DNA of 64,000 bases, taken from Benincasa hispida (Eukaryota > Streptophyta > Magnoliopsida > Cucurbitales > Cucurbitaceae). The stretch lies in the NCBI RefSeq assembly GCF_009727055.1, contig NC_052351.1, positions 54,641,888 through 54,705,887 of the forward strand. Direction: 5' to 3'. Under the pieces are notes generated by a model. It was not told the origin of the DNA. It did no database searches and saw nothing but the letters and a program-made list of their open reading frames with translations. How positions within the stretch are numbered: position 1 is the stretch's first letter; the number at the start of each line of letters is the position of its first letter. The translations under genes were made by a program, and so were the position numbers. Shown here in pieces: positions 32,026 through 44,444 of this stretch.

Positions 32026-34960
32026 ATGGCTAACCAAACTCCCAACCAATCTACTTCACCATCCACCCCTGACCAAGTAGCCATGTGAAAAGCAGCATTT
32101 TTGGCTGCCAGTCGTAGACTCGCCGTCCAAGCCCACACTGTCCCCAGACTTGTCGGGAGAGCCTGGAGAAACCCTCTGGCCGTTAGGCCTCCTCTGTTCA
32201 AAAGAGGAGGAAGCAATGAGAGCATTCTTGTTCCAACACCTGTCGTCTCGACTGAGAGTGAAAGGAAGAGACACGATGAAACGAAGGTGTTTGGCAATAT
32301 TCTGAGTACCTTGGAGCTAGAAGGTGGACTGCCTGACGCTAGGGTTGTAAATCAACCACTGCCTACGGAAGAAGAGACGGTGGTGGTGGCGGATGAAGTA
32401 GTGGTGGCGGAGGCAGTGGCGATTGAAGAAGAAACGGGATTAGGCGTTCTGGCCCCAGAGATTCCTGAGGCGACTACCAACGCAGAAGCTTATGATGGAC
32501 CTCCAAGAAAAGAAGAATGAGATTGCAATGGAGGAGACCAAGGAGGCTAAAGTTATGTTGGAGGCCTTTAAAGATGCGTTGGAGGAGGTTGTAGTAGAGG
32601 CGCGACCAAAGGTGGCTGAAGAGAAAAAGAAGAAGAAGAAGAAGAAGGGAAAGAAGGCTGGGGAGGCTGAAACTTCCCATCATCGCAAAGAAAAGAAGAA
32701 TAAAAAGAGAAAGGACGATGATGAAGATGAGGAGACCAGGAAGGAATGAAATAAGGAGGAGAAAGAGGAAAAGAAAATGCGCCGATGTGAAGAAAGGCAC
32801 CTGAAAAAAAAAAGAGGAAGCGAGGTAGAGGGCTACAAGCCTGGAGATAGATGGAGAATCAACCTCCGTAAGGGAGGATGGGGGGGAAGCGGCAAAGTTG
32901 ATGGAATCGGCGCAACCCAAAACAACGAAAATGGTTGCGACCGATGAAGGAGAAGAAGTAGAGGGAAACCCCCTAATGCGGCGACGCAGGGAGAATGCGT
33001 CGTAAGGGTCCACTATTGACCCTCAGAGATTAATTTTGGCATTGGAAGAGAAGGAGAGAAAAAGAAAAGAAGAGGAGGAGAAGCAAGAAAAGATGGAGAG
33101 GGCCAAGCTCATTATCGCAGAAGAGAATAGAAGAAGAAGATTGGAGTATGAAGAAATGTGATGCAAAAATGAGCTTGCCAGACTTGAGGGGATATGGAAG
33201 CGTGAGGAGGAACAACGTCCGTCGTTGGCCTCTAAGAAATTTGAAGAAGAATTTTTTAGAGAAGAAAGAGAAGAAAAAGAAGAAGAAGAGGACAAATTTT
33301 TGTTGGAAGAGAAGGAGAAAAACGCGAAGCTAATAACTAGGGCTTATACAAGAAGAGGGAAGAGAACTCATAGAGCACGAGAAAGAAGAACAGCGCAAGG
33401 AACGGGAAAAGAAAGAAAGACAAGCAGCCTGCCTTGCATTGGCAAAAGGCAAGGCGATAACAGAAAGCAGCGAACCCGCACCGACAAGGAAGCATTCATC
33501 AAAGAAAAAGGAAAATGATGACATGTTGATCGAGATGGGCTTCTTTCCTGCATCGAATCCACTACCTGACCTCATCACGAGCATAATTGTGGAACATGGG
33601 TGGGACACATTCTGCTTGTGCCCATCCATCATCGTGCCTCAGGTAGTGCGAAGCTTCTACCACGGGCGTCTTCATGGAAACATGGATGCAGTGACCTTTA
33701 AAAGAGAAACAGTATCCTTCAGCGCAAGGAACATCAACAAAATTTATCAGATGAGGGACAACCCTGATACACCAGGGAACAAGATTATTGATGATCCCAT
33801 AGAGCAACAGATGGAAGATGTGCTGAGGGTATTAACGTAACTGAGCACGAAGTGGTCGGTCTTGCTTAAAGGCATCTTCACTCTAGAGTCCAGGTCCTTG
33901 CTATCGGAGGGAAGGCTCTGAGTTTACTTGGTCAAGAAGCAGCTGATCCCAACAACGCACGACAAAACTGTATCAAGGGATCGAGTCATGGCTGCATACT
34001 GCATTCACGCGGCATTCCTATCGACATAGGGCACTTAATCGCAAGGGAGATCAGAGTATTAGTGGGGCATATCCGGGGGCAGTACTTCTTCCCATGGATC
34101 GTTTCAATTCTATGCCTGTCTATGGGTGTAGGCGTTGATGAGGAGACCATGCCAGAAGTCCACGACCTCATTTACATCAAAATCTTGAGGATGCTCCTCA
34201 AAGACTCCCCGCATTGTCCCGAGCTGCCAGCAAAGAGGCCTGCAATCGATTTGAATGCGCGAAAAGAACCAAGGCCCAAGAGACAATTAAGAGAAGACAA
34301 GGGAAAAGAGAAGGTCCACGAGTCACCAATGCAATATCCAGTACCTTTGGACCCTCTTCCCTTAGTTATTTGGCCTCCAAGCCCTCCGAGCCCACCAACA
34401 CAACCCTTTCCTCTCTACACGAACATTTTACCAACCTTCTTCTTGTCCCCAACTGTCTAATTGCTCACCCAGCGGCCCCTACTTCACCATTAGCTTCATC
34501 ACCACAACCCACCATTCCACCACCACATGTTGATGACCCACATGATTTGGGTGAAGGCACCTCTACCCAATCCCAAAATGATGCTGGCGAGACATCGCAG
34601 GCACCACCATCTTTCACCTCCATTGTTGTTGAGTTAGCAGAAATGAGAACCCTCTTCTCTCAACAACAAAAGCTTTTCTCTCAACAGCAACATTTCTTCT
34701 ACTAGCGATTTGAGGTAGTAATAGAGCGCATTGATGATATTCAGAACAGTGTTGCAACATCAAGGGAGGTGCTCATCAATATGCAGCGCAACATTCACAG
34801 AATCTTTATGCACTAAAGACAGATTGCGGAGCGTAACCAAGAATATTTCAATTTCCCCACTGTATATCTGCATGGTCCGATGGTGCCTCCGCATCTTAGG
34901 TAGCACTTATTTTTTGATGACTTTTATTGCACCACCTCAACATCCTCCGCTAGATCCCCC
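32026..34960 (+). pseudogene. ORF3 of element D: K/E-rich coil plus PF20167-like domain
   Basis: A protein of roughly 950 residues in the ancestor. The N-terminus (ATG 32026) has a CGA-to-TGA stop 20 codons in, then RPPLFKRGGSNESILVPTP. A very long Lys/Glu-rich region (32560-33510), probably coiled coil, follows with several frameshifts. The globular part begins near 33520: MGFFPASNPLPDLITSIIVE, then HGWDTF and IIVPQVVRSFYHGRLHGN. Further on come TFKRETVSFSARNINKIYQM, TTHDKTVSRDRVMAAYCI and QYFFPWIVSILCLSMGVGVD. This pattern fits PF20167, putative plant transposon protein. The tail is Pro/Gln-rich. Its role is unknown; Athila elements often carry an env-like ORF in this position, but I see no signal peptide or transmembrane segment. 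Confidence 0.8.
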
Positions 34961-35503
34961 TTCTCCTCAACCTTGATATTTACATTCTCTTCCAATATTT
35001 TTTTTATGCGGCCATTCTATATTGTGTATTTAATTCATTTATTCTTTATAACTTAATCAAATTCTTTGACTTGTAAGGCAACAAAAAATTTTGTATTGCG
35101 TTCATTTATAATTATTTGTATACTTTGTTAATATTCAATACAATTGAGTACATATTCACTCTACTTTTTGCCTGTGCCTTTTTCTTTATCATCCTTTGTC
35201 AATATTTGTGATATTCTCAATCTTTTACTTTTGTGTTCTTCATTGCGTTGCTATGATGTATCATATGTTTATACTTAGAAATATTTCCCATACTTAGTAA
35301 ATTCTGACTAACACTTAGTTAATTCTAAGTTTAGCAGTACTTTACCTTTTATCTTTCAAAGTTTTGCACAAACCTTCTTTTTGAAATTTTCTTCTAAGTG
35401 TTTGTCTAGTCTATCCAAACAACGCAATGAGGACCTTGCTTATCTTTAAATTTGGGGGTGGGGAAGGTCTGAGCAGATGAGATCAAGAATATGCAGTATT
35501 TAA
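34961..35503 (+). other. 3' noncoding region of element D
   Basis: AT-rich and similar to 52640-53190 of C throughout. It holds AAATTTGGGGGTGGGGAAGG (about 35450-35470), a polypurine-like tract away from any LTR, and ends at GTATTTAAGAA where C continues. The rest of the 3' region and the 3' LTR are missing. Confidence 0.75.
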
Positions 35504-36260
35504 GAAGCGAAGGGGCCGAGTTACAGATTCCAGACGATCAGCCTCTGTTCATATCGTCATTGAGCTTCAGTAGCGAAACAAACGTTTAGCTTCATACGTT
35601 AGACAATATGAAAGAAAAGCTAAATGATCGTCTAGCTTGGGGCGTTAATCGTTTAGGTGTTATGCGCTAGACGATCATCTACCTTTGGAGCTAAGTGATG
35701 CGTTGTTTTGCTATGTGATGGCACTACACGATCGTGTAGCTTTGGGTGTGAGCTAAGCGATGAGGCGAAGAGCTATGCGATGGTGCTGAGTGATCGCTTA
35801 CACGATTTTTTACCTTTGATCAAGAGCTAAGCGATGAGGCAAAGAGCTATGTGATTGGCGCTGAGCAATCGCTTAGACGATCGTTTACCTTTGATCCGGA
35901 GCTAAGCAGTGTGACGAAGAGCTATGCGATGGCACTGAACCTATGACCGACAGTTGAGCGATGCATCGATTGCTATGTGATAGCACTAGACGATCGCTTA
36001 CCTTGGGCATGTGCTAAACGATCAAGATGAGGTGCTAAAGGATGGAGCTATGCGATAGTGTTTGACACTAAGCGATCGTGTAGCATCCTCCGACGCTAGA
36101 CGATGACACTATACAATAGAAGGCAAACACTATATGATCGTGTAGCTTTATTAAACGATATGTGTTGGTTGCTAAACGATCAAGCAAAAGACATGACGAT
36201 GGTCGTCAATGCTAAACGATCTGACTTAGCGAGATGTTGGGCAAGAGCAAGAGAAGCCGG
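35504..36260. repeat. degenerate CGATCG/TAGC minisatellite
   Basis: Dozens of short imperfect units combine GCTAAGCGATGAGGC, AGAGCTATGCGATGG and ACGATCGTGTAGCTTTG. The complementary words (GCTACACGAT, GCGATCGTCTAG) dominate the array at 43700-44065 when that array is read on the other strand, so the two are related. The array lies between D and copia-type sequence, and the owner element is not identified. Confidence 0.8.
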
Positions 36261-37930
36261 TTCGACTGGTTCTCTTGAGGTTTGGTCCGATTCAGCTTCA
36301 AATCATTTGTGGTTGGTCCAGTACAAACGGTTTGGGTTTGGTTTAAGTGGTTTTGGAGCAGTTCGAGCGGTGTTGGAGCTGTTTTAGTAATAGTTAGGCT
36401 TTTGTTTGCTTGTTTTTACCAAAGCTAAAACCATATCAGTACGTGTTTAATTACTTATGCATTGGATGTATGTTATAATTAAATAAATCTTGTATGTGCA
36501 TATAGTATGCCATTTAGATTTAAAATCCCACCATCGAAAGCATGCAACATGCATTGAAAGTATGTTATAATTTGTTATAATATATAGTATGCATGTTAGG
36601 GTTTCTTGTATTTAATACAAGTGTTATATTAGATATTGAATGTTTGTATGTTGTGGATGTTTAGCATGTCTAAAGTTTCATAAGCTGTTATAAAATTGTG
36701 TTAGACATTTAAAATCCATAACGAAGAACAACTACATGCTCACATAGGTTAACCATTTGTTTTAATTAGTTAAAATAGGTCGTTAAACTTGTAAAGCTAA
36801 GGTTACAAACTCAACCAATATATAATCCTGTCGAAGGTTGGGGGTATTTAAGTTGACGGTCTACGAAACACCTCCTACCTAGGGATTATGGCCGAATAAT
36901 TGAGCATTGGTAACTAGTTTTATGAGTACTCGTGAGCGATGTGAGGTAATAAAAGGGTTTATCACCTAGACATCGTAGGTTTAAGTCCATTTATAAGAGT
37001 TATACATGGATAAATCACATAGACTTAGGGTTATTTTTATTTAGCTGAAAAGAACCTAAGTATAAGGTTACCCAAACATTAGAACACTTTAGTGGTAGTG
37101 AATAACTTCTATATGATAGAGTTATTAGAAAACTTCAGCGGGAGATTAATAACATACATAGTATGTTATTCTTAGCTCTTGCATCCCTAAGAGTTCATAG
37201 TCTGGATTTAAGCGGTACTTCGTGTCACCCTGGAAGTGACCTGCCTTTGGAAAGTATTTTTTCAGCTGAAATTTAGATTTAGGTGAATAAGGGGAAGTTG
37301 TTCGATCAGAGATCAAGTGTATGATTTCAACTGCAATGTCTCCACATAATTCACACTGTGAGATTCATATGACGCTTCGTGTCACCCTAGAAGTGACCTC
37401 CCTTTGGAAAGTGTTTTGTATGAGTCAATATCAAGGTGAACGAAGGAAGTAGTTCATAGCAAGTGGGTGAAGGAAATGTGTCAACATATCCCATGATCTC
37501 CTCTATTAGTCTGAACCATGAGATTCTTATGTTGTGCCTACTGGTTAGCTTTAAGCGGCCCTTTGCTAGTCGTTTAACGACGACTATCCCCACGGACGGT
37601 TGTAACATAGGATTTGGAACAACCCAGGCTTCAGTAAAATGAATAGGGTTTTATAGTTCTGTCTTGGGTATTGTTTTCTATTTTCAGAGCGATACTCATC
37701 CGTTCTATAAGATTCGAAAAAGGCGGGTCTACACTTACAGAATTATTAAGTGTTAATAATGTCTAACCAAAAGTGGTACCTAAATGACTATCGAAATATG
37801 AGTTATTCTGGAGGTAGTATTTAGTCAAGAATGTCTTCATGTAGTATCGTTGCAAAAGAATAATCTTGGGTAAATTATTAAAATTGCTAAAACTTGATTG
37901 GATATTTAATTTTAGGATGAAAAGTTCATT
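36261..37930 (+). other. unassigned leader-like region before copia gag
   Basis: It has no credible ORF: a 94-residue ORF at 36103-36387 lies half in the minisatellite and has no family features. The stretch probably holds the leader of the copia element whose gag begins near 37931, since the two are contiguous and no other element boundary is visible. No primer site was found. Confidence 0.4.
37217..37530 (+). repeat. tandem duplication, unit of about 157 bp
   Basis: CTTCGTGTCACCCTGGAAGT begins at 37217 and CTTCGTGTCACCCTAGAAGT at 37374. Each is followed by GACCT.CCTTTGGAAAG and, further on, by a GTGAGATTC or ATGAGATTC end. Confidence 0.75.
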
Positions 37931-38795
37931 AATACAAGTGTTGGCAACAAATAAATTTATTGGGGATAATTATGTTAATTAGAAATCAAATTTAAACACG
38001 ATACTTGTGATTGACGATTTGCGGTTTGTCTTAACTGAGGATTGTCCTCCCAATCCTAGCTCTAATACAAACTAAAATGTCCAGGACGTATGTGATAGAT
38101 GGGTCAAGGCTAATGATATAGCCTGTGCTTATATCCTCGCCAACTTATCTGATGTGTTGACAAAAAGAAGCATAAGGATATGAGTACTGCCAAAGAGATT
38201 ATGGGATCTCTGTGAGGGATGCCAATAAGTACATTTACAATAGTCGCATCAAAGTGGGGACCAATGTTTGTGAACATGTCCTAGACATGATGGTCCACTT
38301 TAATATGACAGAAGTAAATGGTACTGTCATGGACGAGAGAAGTCATGTTGGTTTTATTCTAGAATATCTTCTGAAGAGTTTTCTGCAATTTTGAATGCAT
38401 TAATGAATAAAATTTGACTACTCTGCTGATTGAGCTACAAGCTTACCAGACAATGTTGAGAACAAAGGGTCCAGTGCCAGAAGTAAATGTTACTACTGCC
38501 GATAAGTGGGGAATGTCCTCCAAGCCTAAAGTTGCTTCCTCCTCAAAGAGTAAGAGTATTCTTATGAAGAAAGGCAAAGGGAAAGGGAAGAAGAAGCCTA
38601 CTGGATTGAAAGGCAAGGATAGCACTGCAAAGGGAAATGTTTCCATTGCAACGAAGAAGGTCACTGGAGGAGACACTACCCTCAATATCTTGTCGAGAAG
38701 AGAGCAGAGAAAAGGTAATCAGGCTAACTTGACCCTAGGACCATTTGCTCAGCTCATCAAGTGGGAGAATTTGCTACTTGGTTTTAACTGTTAAA
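37931..38795 (+). pseudogene. gag: Ty1/copia gag, decayed
   Basis: Capsid-type protein of a copia element. Recognisable parts include GDNYVNWKSN-like sequence (37965), ILVIDDLRFVLTEDCPPNP (about 38000), DRWVKANDIACAYILANLSD (38095) and VCEHVLDMMVHFNMTEVNGT (38270). A Lys/Gly-rich basic region follows (GKGKGKKKPTG, 38570), then a zinc-knuckle region readable only in another frame near 38634-38700. Stops and frameshifts occur throughout. The organisation closely resembles a gag/pol family common in cucurbit genome annotations, as I remember it. The end (38669-38935) is duplicated at 17008-17272. Confidence 0.8.
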
Positions 38796-39343
38796 TCTTG
38801 TAAAGAACAATTGTATATATTTTTGTGTTAAATGAAATGTTCATTTTCAAAAATTATGTTTGTTCTAGCAACCTCTGTTGAGAGTCAAATTGTTAAATGC
38901 CATTTGTAGATATTCAGATATCTAAATGGCTAGATCAAAGTATAGAAAGTTTAAAGATTTCTAGATCTGATTGTTAACAAAGAGTTGTTGAGACAGGTCA
39001 AATGCATCTTGCTCAAAGAGTTGAGAGTACCTCAATGTAGTGGGAGCAAAGTGTGCTTCTTGGCCATTATTGAGATTAAGATGCAATCCTTTTATATTTT
39101 TATCTAAAGCCTATTGTATACCTAAAATGTTTACAATAATTCTCTCGACTAAAGTGTTTGAGAATTACCTAGTAGGATTAGGAATACCAGATAAACTAGG
39201 GCAAGTGGGAGAAATATCGGGTATAGAGATACCGAATGGTAAAAAATGGGTATGGGATGCCCTAGTTTATTGTATTTCTCTATAAAACTCAGAAACTCAC
39301 TCTTATATATCAGATGTATAAGTTACCACTTGAGTTTTAGTCC
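38796..39343 (+). other. remaining copia internal sequence, pol deleted
   Basis: The sequence runs from the end of gag to the polypurine tract with no protease, integrase or RT motif. The element therefore lost its whole polymerase. AT-rich, with only one small ORF (39040-39285) and no recognisable domain. Confidence 0.55.
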
Positions 39344-39354
39344 AAGTGGGAGTT
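39344..39354 (+). other. polypurine tract of the copia element
   Basis: AAGTGGGAGTT immediately precedes the LTR start TGTTGGG, the usual arrangement in plant copia elements. Confidence 0.8.
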
Positions 39355-42163
39355 TGTTGGGTTTTATGTCCTAAAACTTGTGGTATGTAAACAATGGAAC
39401 TTATTCTGATAATTCAATAAAGGTGTTATTGAATAGATCTATTGCTTGAATAGAAATCCAATAAACCTAAAAGTCCCTTGACTATTGGATGAGTACTTGA
39501 ACTTTATGTGGAGATATAAAGGTGGATCAGTTTCGAGTAAATAGTCAAAATGATCTATAGTACATGGATAAGTTTGAGAAAGTTATTCTAGTAACACTAT
39601 TGGATACGATCTGCTCTGTAGTTATTACAAGGAGTTGTAAACTGCTACAAACGAAGTGATCCTAATTCGTTTGTGTTGGACATGAGGAGTGGGGGTGTCC
39701 TTGTGCAAAAGAGTTTGTACAAGATCGGACCACGAAATGAGTTTCTCTTACTTTATAATGATGTTTACTATTTAAGATTGACTATTTCAAAGCGATGACC
39801 TAGGTAACTTGACCTTAATCCTGAGCTAACTATGAACTCCCATTTATCTGGGATTGCCCTTAGATTTGCATAGGTGAGGGTTGGCTTAATAGCGCCGGCT
39901 CAATATGACTGCCATTTCAGGGGTAAGATCGGATAGATAGCTAAGGACTTAGGGTGCAAGAGGGAATTCACTCCTACCCGCTTTAGGGATAATAGAAAGG
40001 TTGTTCCCTTAAGTGCTGATTCTGGGGATTGAACAAGGGATCCTGCCCTATCATTTGGCATGAGAGGGGCTCAGTTTTGTGATTGGATCACAAAACAATT
40101 GTTCATTAGGGGATCAGTGGGGACTTAAGGAACAAGAGGTAATTTTGGGTGTAAAACAGAGATTTGACCTAGCCGTTATTGCGAACAACCTGTGAAGGGT
40201 TAACTTACTAATCATGGTTATATCGAGTGGACATAATATATCTATAGTGAGGGGAGTTCAACTATGGGCTTTAGTAGAGTGACCCATTAGTTAACGAATG
40301 GGGGTTAGATTGGTCTAATGAGTTTAACCGATTAATCTCGGATCGTTGGAGCCCATGATCTGTAGGTCCATGAGCTCCCCCTACTAGCTCGGAAATGGAT
40401 AGCTCTAGAGTAGCGTGATAAGTTAATTTGAAATGTTCAAATTAGATTAAACGAAATTGGATAAAATATATTTAACTATGATTTAAATATATGACGATGA
40501 ATTTTTGTAAAAATTAATTTAATATAGATATTAAATTAATTAGAATTATTTAAATTGTTTAAATAATTATTTATTAATTTTATTAGAAAATTAATTTGTA
40601 AAATTAATAAATTTTGATTTTAGAAATAAATATTATTTTAAAATCAACTTAGAATTATGAAGGTTGTTAAGCAGAATATGCGGCGATTATGATAGGAATT
40701 CATGAGAAAGAGAGCTTGCGGCGATCAAAATGTTGAATCTCGGTTAACCCGTTATTTTGCGTTATTATGCGTTTAATGTTCTATTTTTGTAGCTAATATA
40801 GGAAGTGGACGCAAATGCGGAAACCGGACCACTGCATAGACGATCGCAAGCGGAGAAACTCTCCATTGCAAAGGCAAACGTATTCAATCAATGCATGGAT
40901 GTTACGGTAATCAGTCGTATGCGTCCATCACATGGAAGTTGCGTTCGTCAAGCGATTGCAACCATCGTGTAAAGTTGCGATATTAAGCGAATGCGGTTAC
41001 TGAATGATTACGGCTATGCGATAATGCATATTAATGGGATCAACGTAAGGTTGGTGAAATGAATGCATCAATATACCTTGGGAAAATCGCTGATGCTGAC
41101 ATTTCACCTACCACGCCGTTAGCAGAAGAGGTTCAGAAAGGACTAAACGTGCCGAATGTCAGAATCAAGCAGTCCAATAATGCTGTCGACAATCCAGGCT
41201 CTATATAAAGAAGTCGATGAGCAGAAATTGAAGGTTTTTGCCTGATGTTCGCCTACGGCGGATCCTTGTGATCCAGACAACATGCGTGAAAAGACGCTTG
41301 ACTAAGGTTGCCCTTGCGGTCACTCTTAAGGGTTGCAATGAAATCATCTCCATATTTTATCTATTTTCCCATTCATTTACTTCATGTCAAGAGTTGTCGT
41401 GTCTCTACCTCTCATGCATATTCTCATTGTGTTGTCTGTTAGTTAGGAGTAGGAGTAGGAGTAGGATTAGTTTAGCAACCCCTCCAACATTCTTTTATTT
41501 AACCGTCGCATGCACATTTCCACATTCAGGCAATCACCCGAGAAATTTGCATTCGCATTATACATGGCGTGAATGCAAGAAAACTTGTGACATGACGCAT
41601 GGTCATCGCATATGTTTGTTAATGCATAATCATTTCAACACATGACAATCGACGCATGGCTATCAACGCATACCTTAAGAACATGCATCGCATATTGCGT
41701 CCAAGGGATTTTAGTTGTTGAGTATTTGATGTCTAATCTCCCACCATCACATCTCATGTAGCACATGTGTTTGCATGATAGTCTGCAATATATTGAAGAG
41801 ATTTGAGTGAAGAAAGGCATGAGAACCGACTGAATTTTTTCGGAAAAAATTGGATGAAGAAGGTGTTCTTCAATGGATTCTGTTCAGTGATTTTTCTCCA
41901 TATTTCCTTTGATTCCAGCTTATTTTGAGTCCCACAACTCAATCTCGAGCACCAAAAGGATAGTAGGGAAGATCTTGTGGTGGTCTACACAAGGATTGAG
42001 AGGTTTTTGTAGCTGGAAATGGAGATTTCATTGGTTCGGCCAAGGTATGTTCATGAAACCCATTATACTCTATTTTTAGCATGTTTCTTTTCAACCAAAA
42101 TTAATGAATTAGAATGCTTATGGATCCTGATTTCTTCCGCTGCGTGATGGTGTCCATCCAACA
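39355..42163 (+). repeat. copia 3' LTR split by a solo LTR
   Basis: It starts TGTTGGGTTTTATGTCC after the polypurine tract and ends with TTCCGCTGCGTGATGG then CCATCCAACA. Between about 40665 and 41749 an Athila-like LTR is inserted. Without it the LTR would be about 1.7 kb. The AT-rich stretch before the insertion (40430-40650) is typical of this LTR type. Confidence 0.7.
40665..41749 (+). repeat. solo LTR of a third Athila-like family (copy 2)
   Basis: Its 3' half matches 13620-14090. It contains a TATA-like CTATATAAAG (41201-41210) and ends CCCACCATCA. No primer site or internal sequence follows. The 5' boundary could not be fixed within about 40655-40735, and I found no target duplication. 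Confidence 0.6.
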
Positions 42164-42830
42164 GCTTTATATTCAAATGTGATTTGAATTTTGAAAATAT
42201 GAATGCGGATTCATGTTCGAGAGGTCAAAATTGTAAAAAGTCAAAGGGTTGACTTTTTCACTAGGGAAAGTCAAATTTTGACTTTGAACAAATGGAAAAA
42301 GACCATTTTGCCCTTGACTAGAGTTAGTGGAAGTGGACTATGTGTAAACATTATAGAATGACACATAGCCCACTTTGGTTTAGTGCTTTGTGAGGTGTTG
42401 ATTTTTGGTGAGTTTTTACATGCATTAGAAGCATGTAATAGTTTTATAAAAAGAAGTTTTCTTTTGAAATAAACTTCTTCTTGTTCTTTTTAGCAAGTTG
42501 AATTTTCTATAATTTTAGTTTTCCGAATTCTCACCAAAATTCCCTTTTTCTCACATTAACCTTCAACCTCCCTTTCTTCTCTTTTCATTCCTTCATTTAC
42601 TAGGCCCCACAACCCGGCTCTGAGTCCAGAGAATATCAATGAAACTCTAGTGGTTGTCCGATAGAGTTTGGGTTGAGATGAAGCGAGAAAAAGTTTTTTT
42701 CGGGAGCTACAAAGGTTGTACACTATTCCTTTTACTTTTGCATGCTAATTTACTTTTAATTAGAAGCAATTAGAGTGTAATTAGATCTTTATTCCGCTGC
42801 ATATGTCTCGTGTTCCATCACGCCTAATAC
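42164..42830. other. unassigned region with a second copia LTR-like end
   Basis: No ORF of note. TTCCGCTGCATATG then GTTCCATCA at about 42792-42820 resembles the LTR end at 42137-42163, so this may be the tail of another copia LTR. A 19-bp purine/pyrimidine stretch around 42455-42480 has no clear role. Confidence 0.4.
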
Positions 42831-44440
42831 CTTGTGCGCCTGCCTGTAGGACTCAATGCCCACACAACACTTGCGCTTATGGCTTCAATATGTGTTGCAT
42901 GGTCTAATGCTTCTCAGCGCGTCCTTGCGTCAATTCAGCCTCCAATGCATGAGCTCAACATCATCGTCAAGCCCTTAAAGCTGCTTGCTTGTTCAACCCA
43001 TGCAGCTGCCTACTTGTTCAAGATTCTAGATTTAACTTACAATTTTAATATATAATTTTCCAGGCCTTTTCTCAAGTAATTTTCTTTTACAAACATTCTC
43101 TAAAATTTCTTAGCAAGCTTAACTTAAAATTTCAGCTCAGAATTCCTCATTGTTGAGTCAAAATCCTCAGATCATCAAGACTGGCCCAACATACCAAAGA
43201 ATTCGACCTTCAGTTGGATTCTTCATTCTCCAACTCGATTCTGCTAGAATCTCCTTCCAGCATTTCAACCTCAACAACTAGACATGCTCAGGATTTGAAT
43301 TACTCCATTTGCACGAGCGAATTTCTCAAACCCTCTCTTTGAAATCAAGCTCCCCTTTTAAACTAGCAGCTGTATGTTATCCTTTTAACATCAAGTTGTC
43401 ACCTCATCCTTAAAGGATAATATCACACCTGAGTATGACAGCTGGCTTAGCGGATCAATCACTAAGATGATCCTTCCCTCTTGGTTATCGAGGCAAGGGT
43501 TAGCTCCCAAGCCAACGGTTGCAATCACATGGCCTCATGCCTCATCCATAATGCATCGCCCAATCTAGCTAACGCATAGCTCAATTAGAGGCTATTGCGT
43601 CCCTTCTTTGGTCGCATACTCCTAAGCCAACACATGTCCTAGCCCAAGCATAGCTTAGTCTCATCATATCAACCAAGCATTAGGCCTTCGCCTCAGCATA
43701 ACTTTAGCGTGCATCGAGTTCCAACGTCTTGCACTCATCGCATACTTATCGTCTAGCGCCCAGTGCCTATCGTCTAGCACCTACCGTGCAGCTCATCGTC
43801 TAGCACTGATGCCCATCGTGAAGTGCCAATGCCTCATCGCTTAATGCTATCGTTCCAATGCATAGCGCTATCACTAGCACGACGCTTTCATATCGTCTAG
43901 CACTGCACTTCACCGCACGATCGCCTACTGCATCGCTCAGCTCTGTGCATTTGCTACACGATTACCTACCTCATCGCGTAGCGCCGCTCATCTACTAGAC
44001 GATCGCCTACATCATCGTGTAGCGCCACTTATTTACTTCACGATCGTCTAGCACGCGTATCTCCAATGCCCAAATACCCTTGCAAGCCCTTTGGCTGTCG
44101 CAAGCCTTATCAACGCATCATGCCTTTCAACTCATGCATTCATCCTTAGTACCAATGCATAATTTATCCTTGCCTTCAACACTTAGCCTCTACAAGCCTT
44201 GGTTGCTACACACGCAACCTCATGCATCCACACTTCTCCATAAACGCATACCTATACTTGGCTTCCATACTTAGCCAATTTTCACTTGTTATATTATGTA
44301 AAACTCACCCTTGACTAAGTATTTCTAACACTTAGAATTTTCTTCCTCCATAATCCTACTTTCTTTACCTCCCTTCCCAACATTACTTAGTACACCTATT
44401 ACTCACTTATGTAGGAAAAATGGAGTATAGTTTACAATTA
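42831..44440 (-). repeat. 3' LTR of element H
   Basis: On the minus strand it starts TTGTAAACTATACTCC after AAGAGGGAGG and matches element I's LTR at 27690-27760 (GGGCCAGTCTTGATGAT at about 43180). The small ORFs here are not genes. The distal end (TGTGACA) is missing. Confidence 0.7.
43700..44065. repeat. degenerate ATCGTCTAGC minisatellite
   Basis: Units such as CATCGTCTAGCAC, CACGATCGCCTAC and ATCGTGTAGCGCC are repeated. They are reverse-complementary in type to the array at 35504-36260. It sits in the U3 region of H's LTR, the position occupied by other minisatellites in the sister LTRs. Confidence 0.8.
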
Positions 44441-44444
44441 CCTC

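Larger units (their letters stand above)
29100..35503 (+). mobile_element. element D: pol-less family-1 element with gag and ORF3, truncated at both ends
   Basis: It keeps the last 340 bp of a family-1 LTR, a primer site, gag, the pre-ORF3 region, ORF3 and about 540 bp of 3' noncoding DNA. Pol is absent, with the same junction as in C and E. The left LTR is interrupted after the TATC of the LTR by the chromovirus end at 29099. On the right it stops in the middle of its 3' region, at a minisatellite. Confidence 0.85.

Noticed and set aside
32474..33013. Long antisense Ser/Leu/Phe-rich ORFs over ORF3 (also 50090-51188)
   Set aside because: They are the complement of a Lys/Glu-rich purine stretch, so stop codons are rare by composition. 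They are shadows.
36103..36387. 94-residue ORF that might be a small host gene
   Set aside because: It begins in a minisatellite, has no homologue I recognise and no promoter context.
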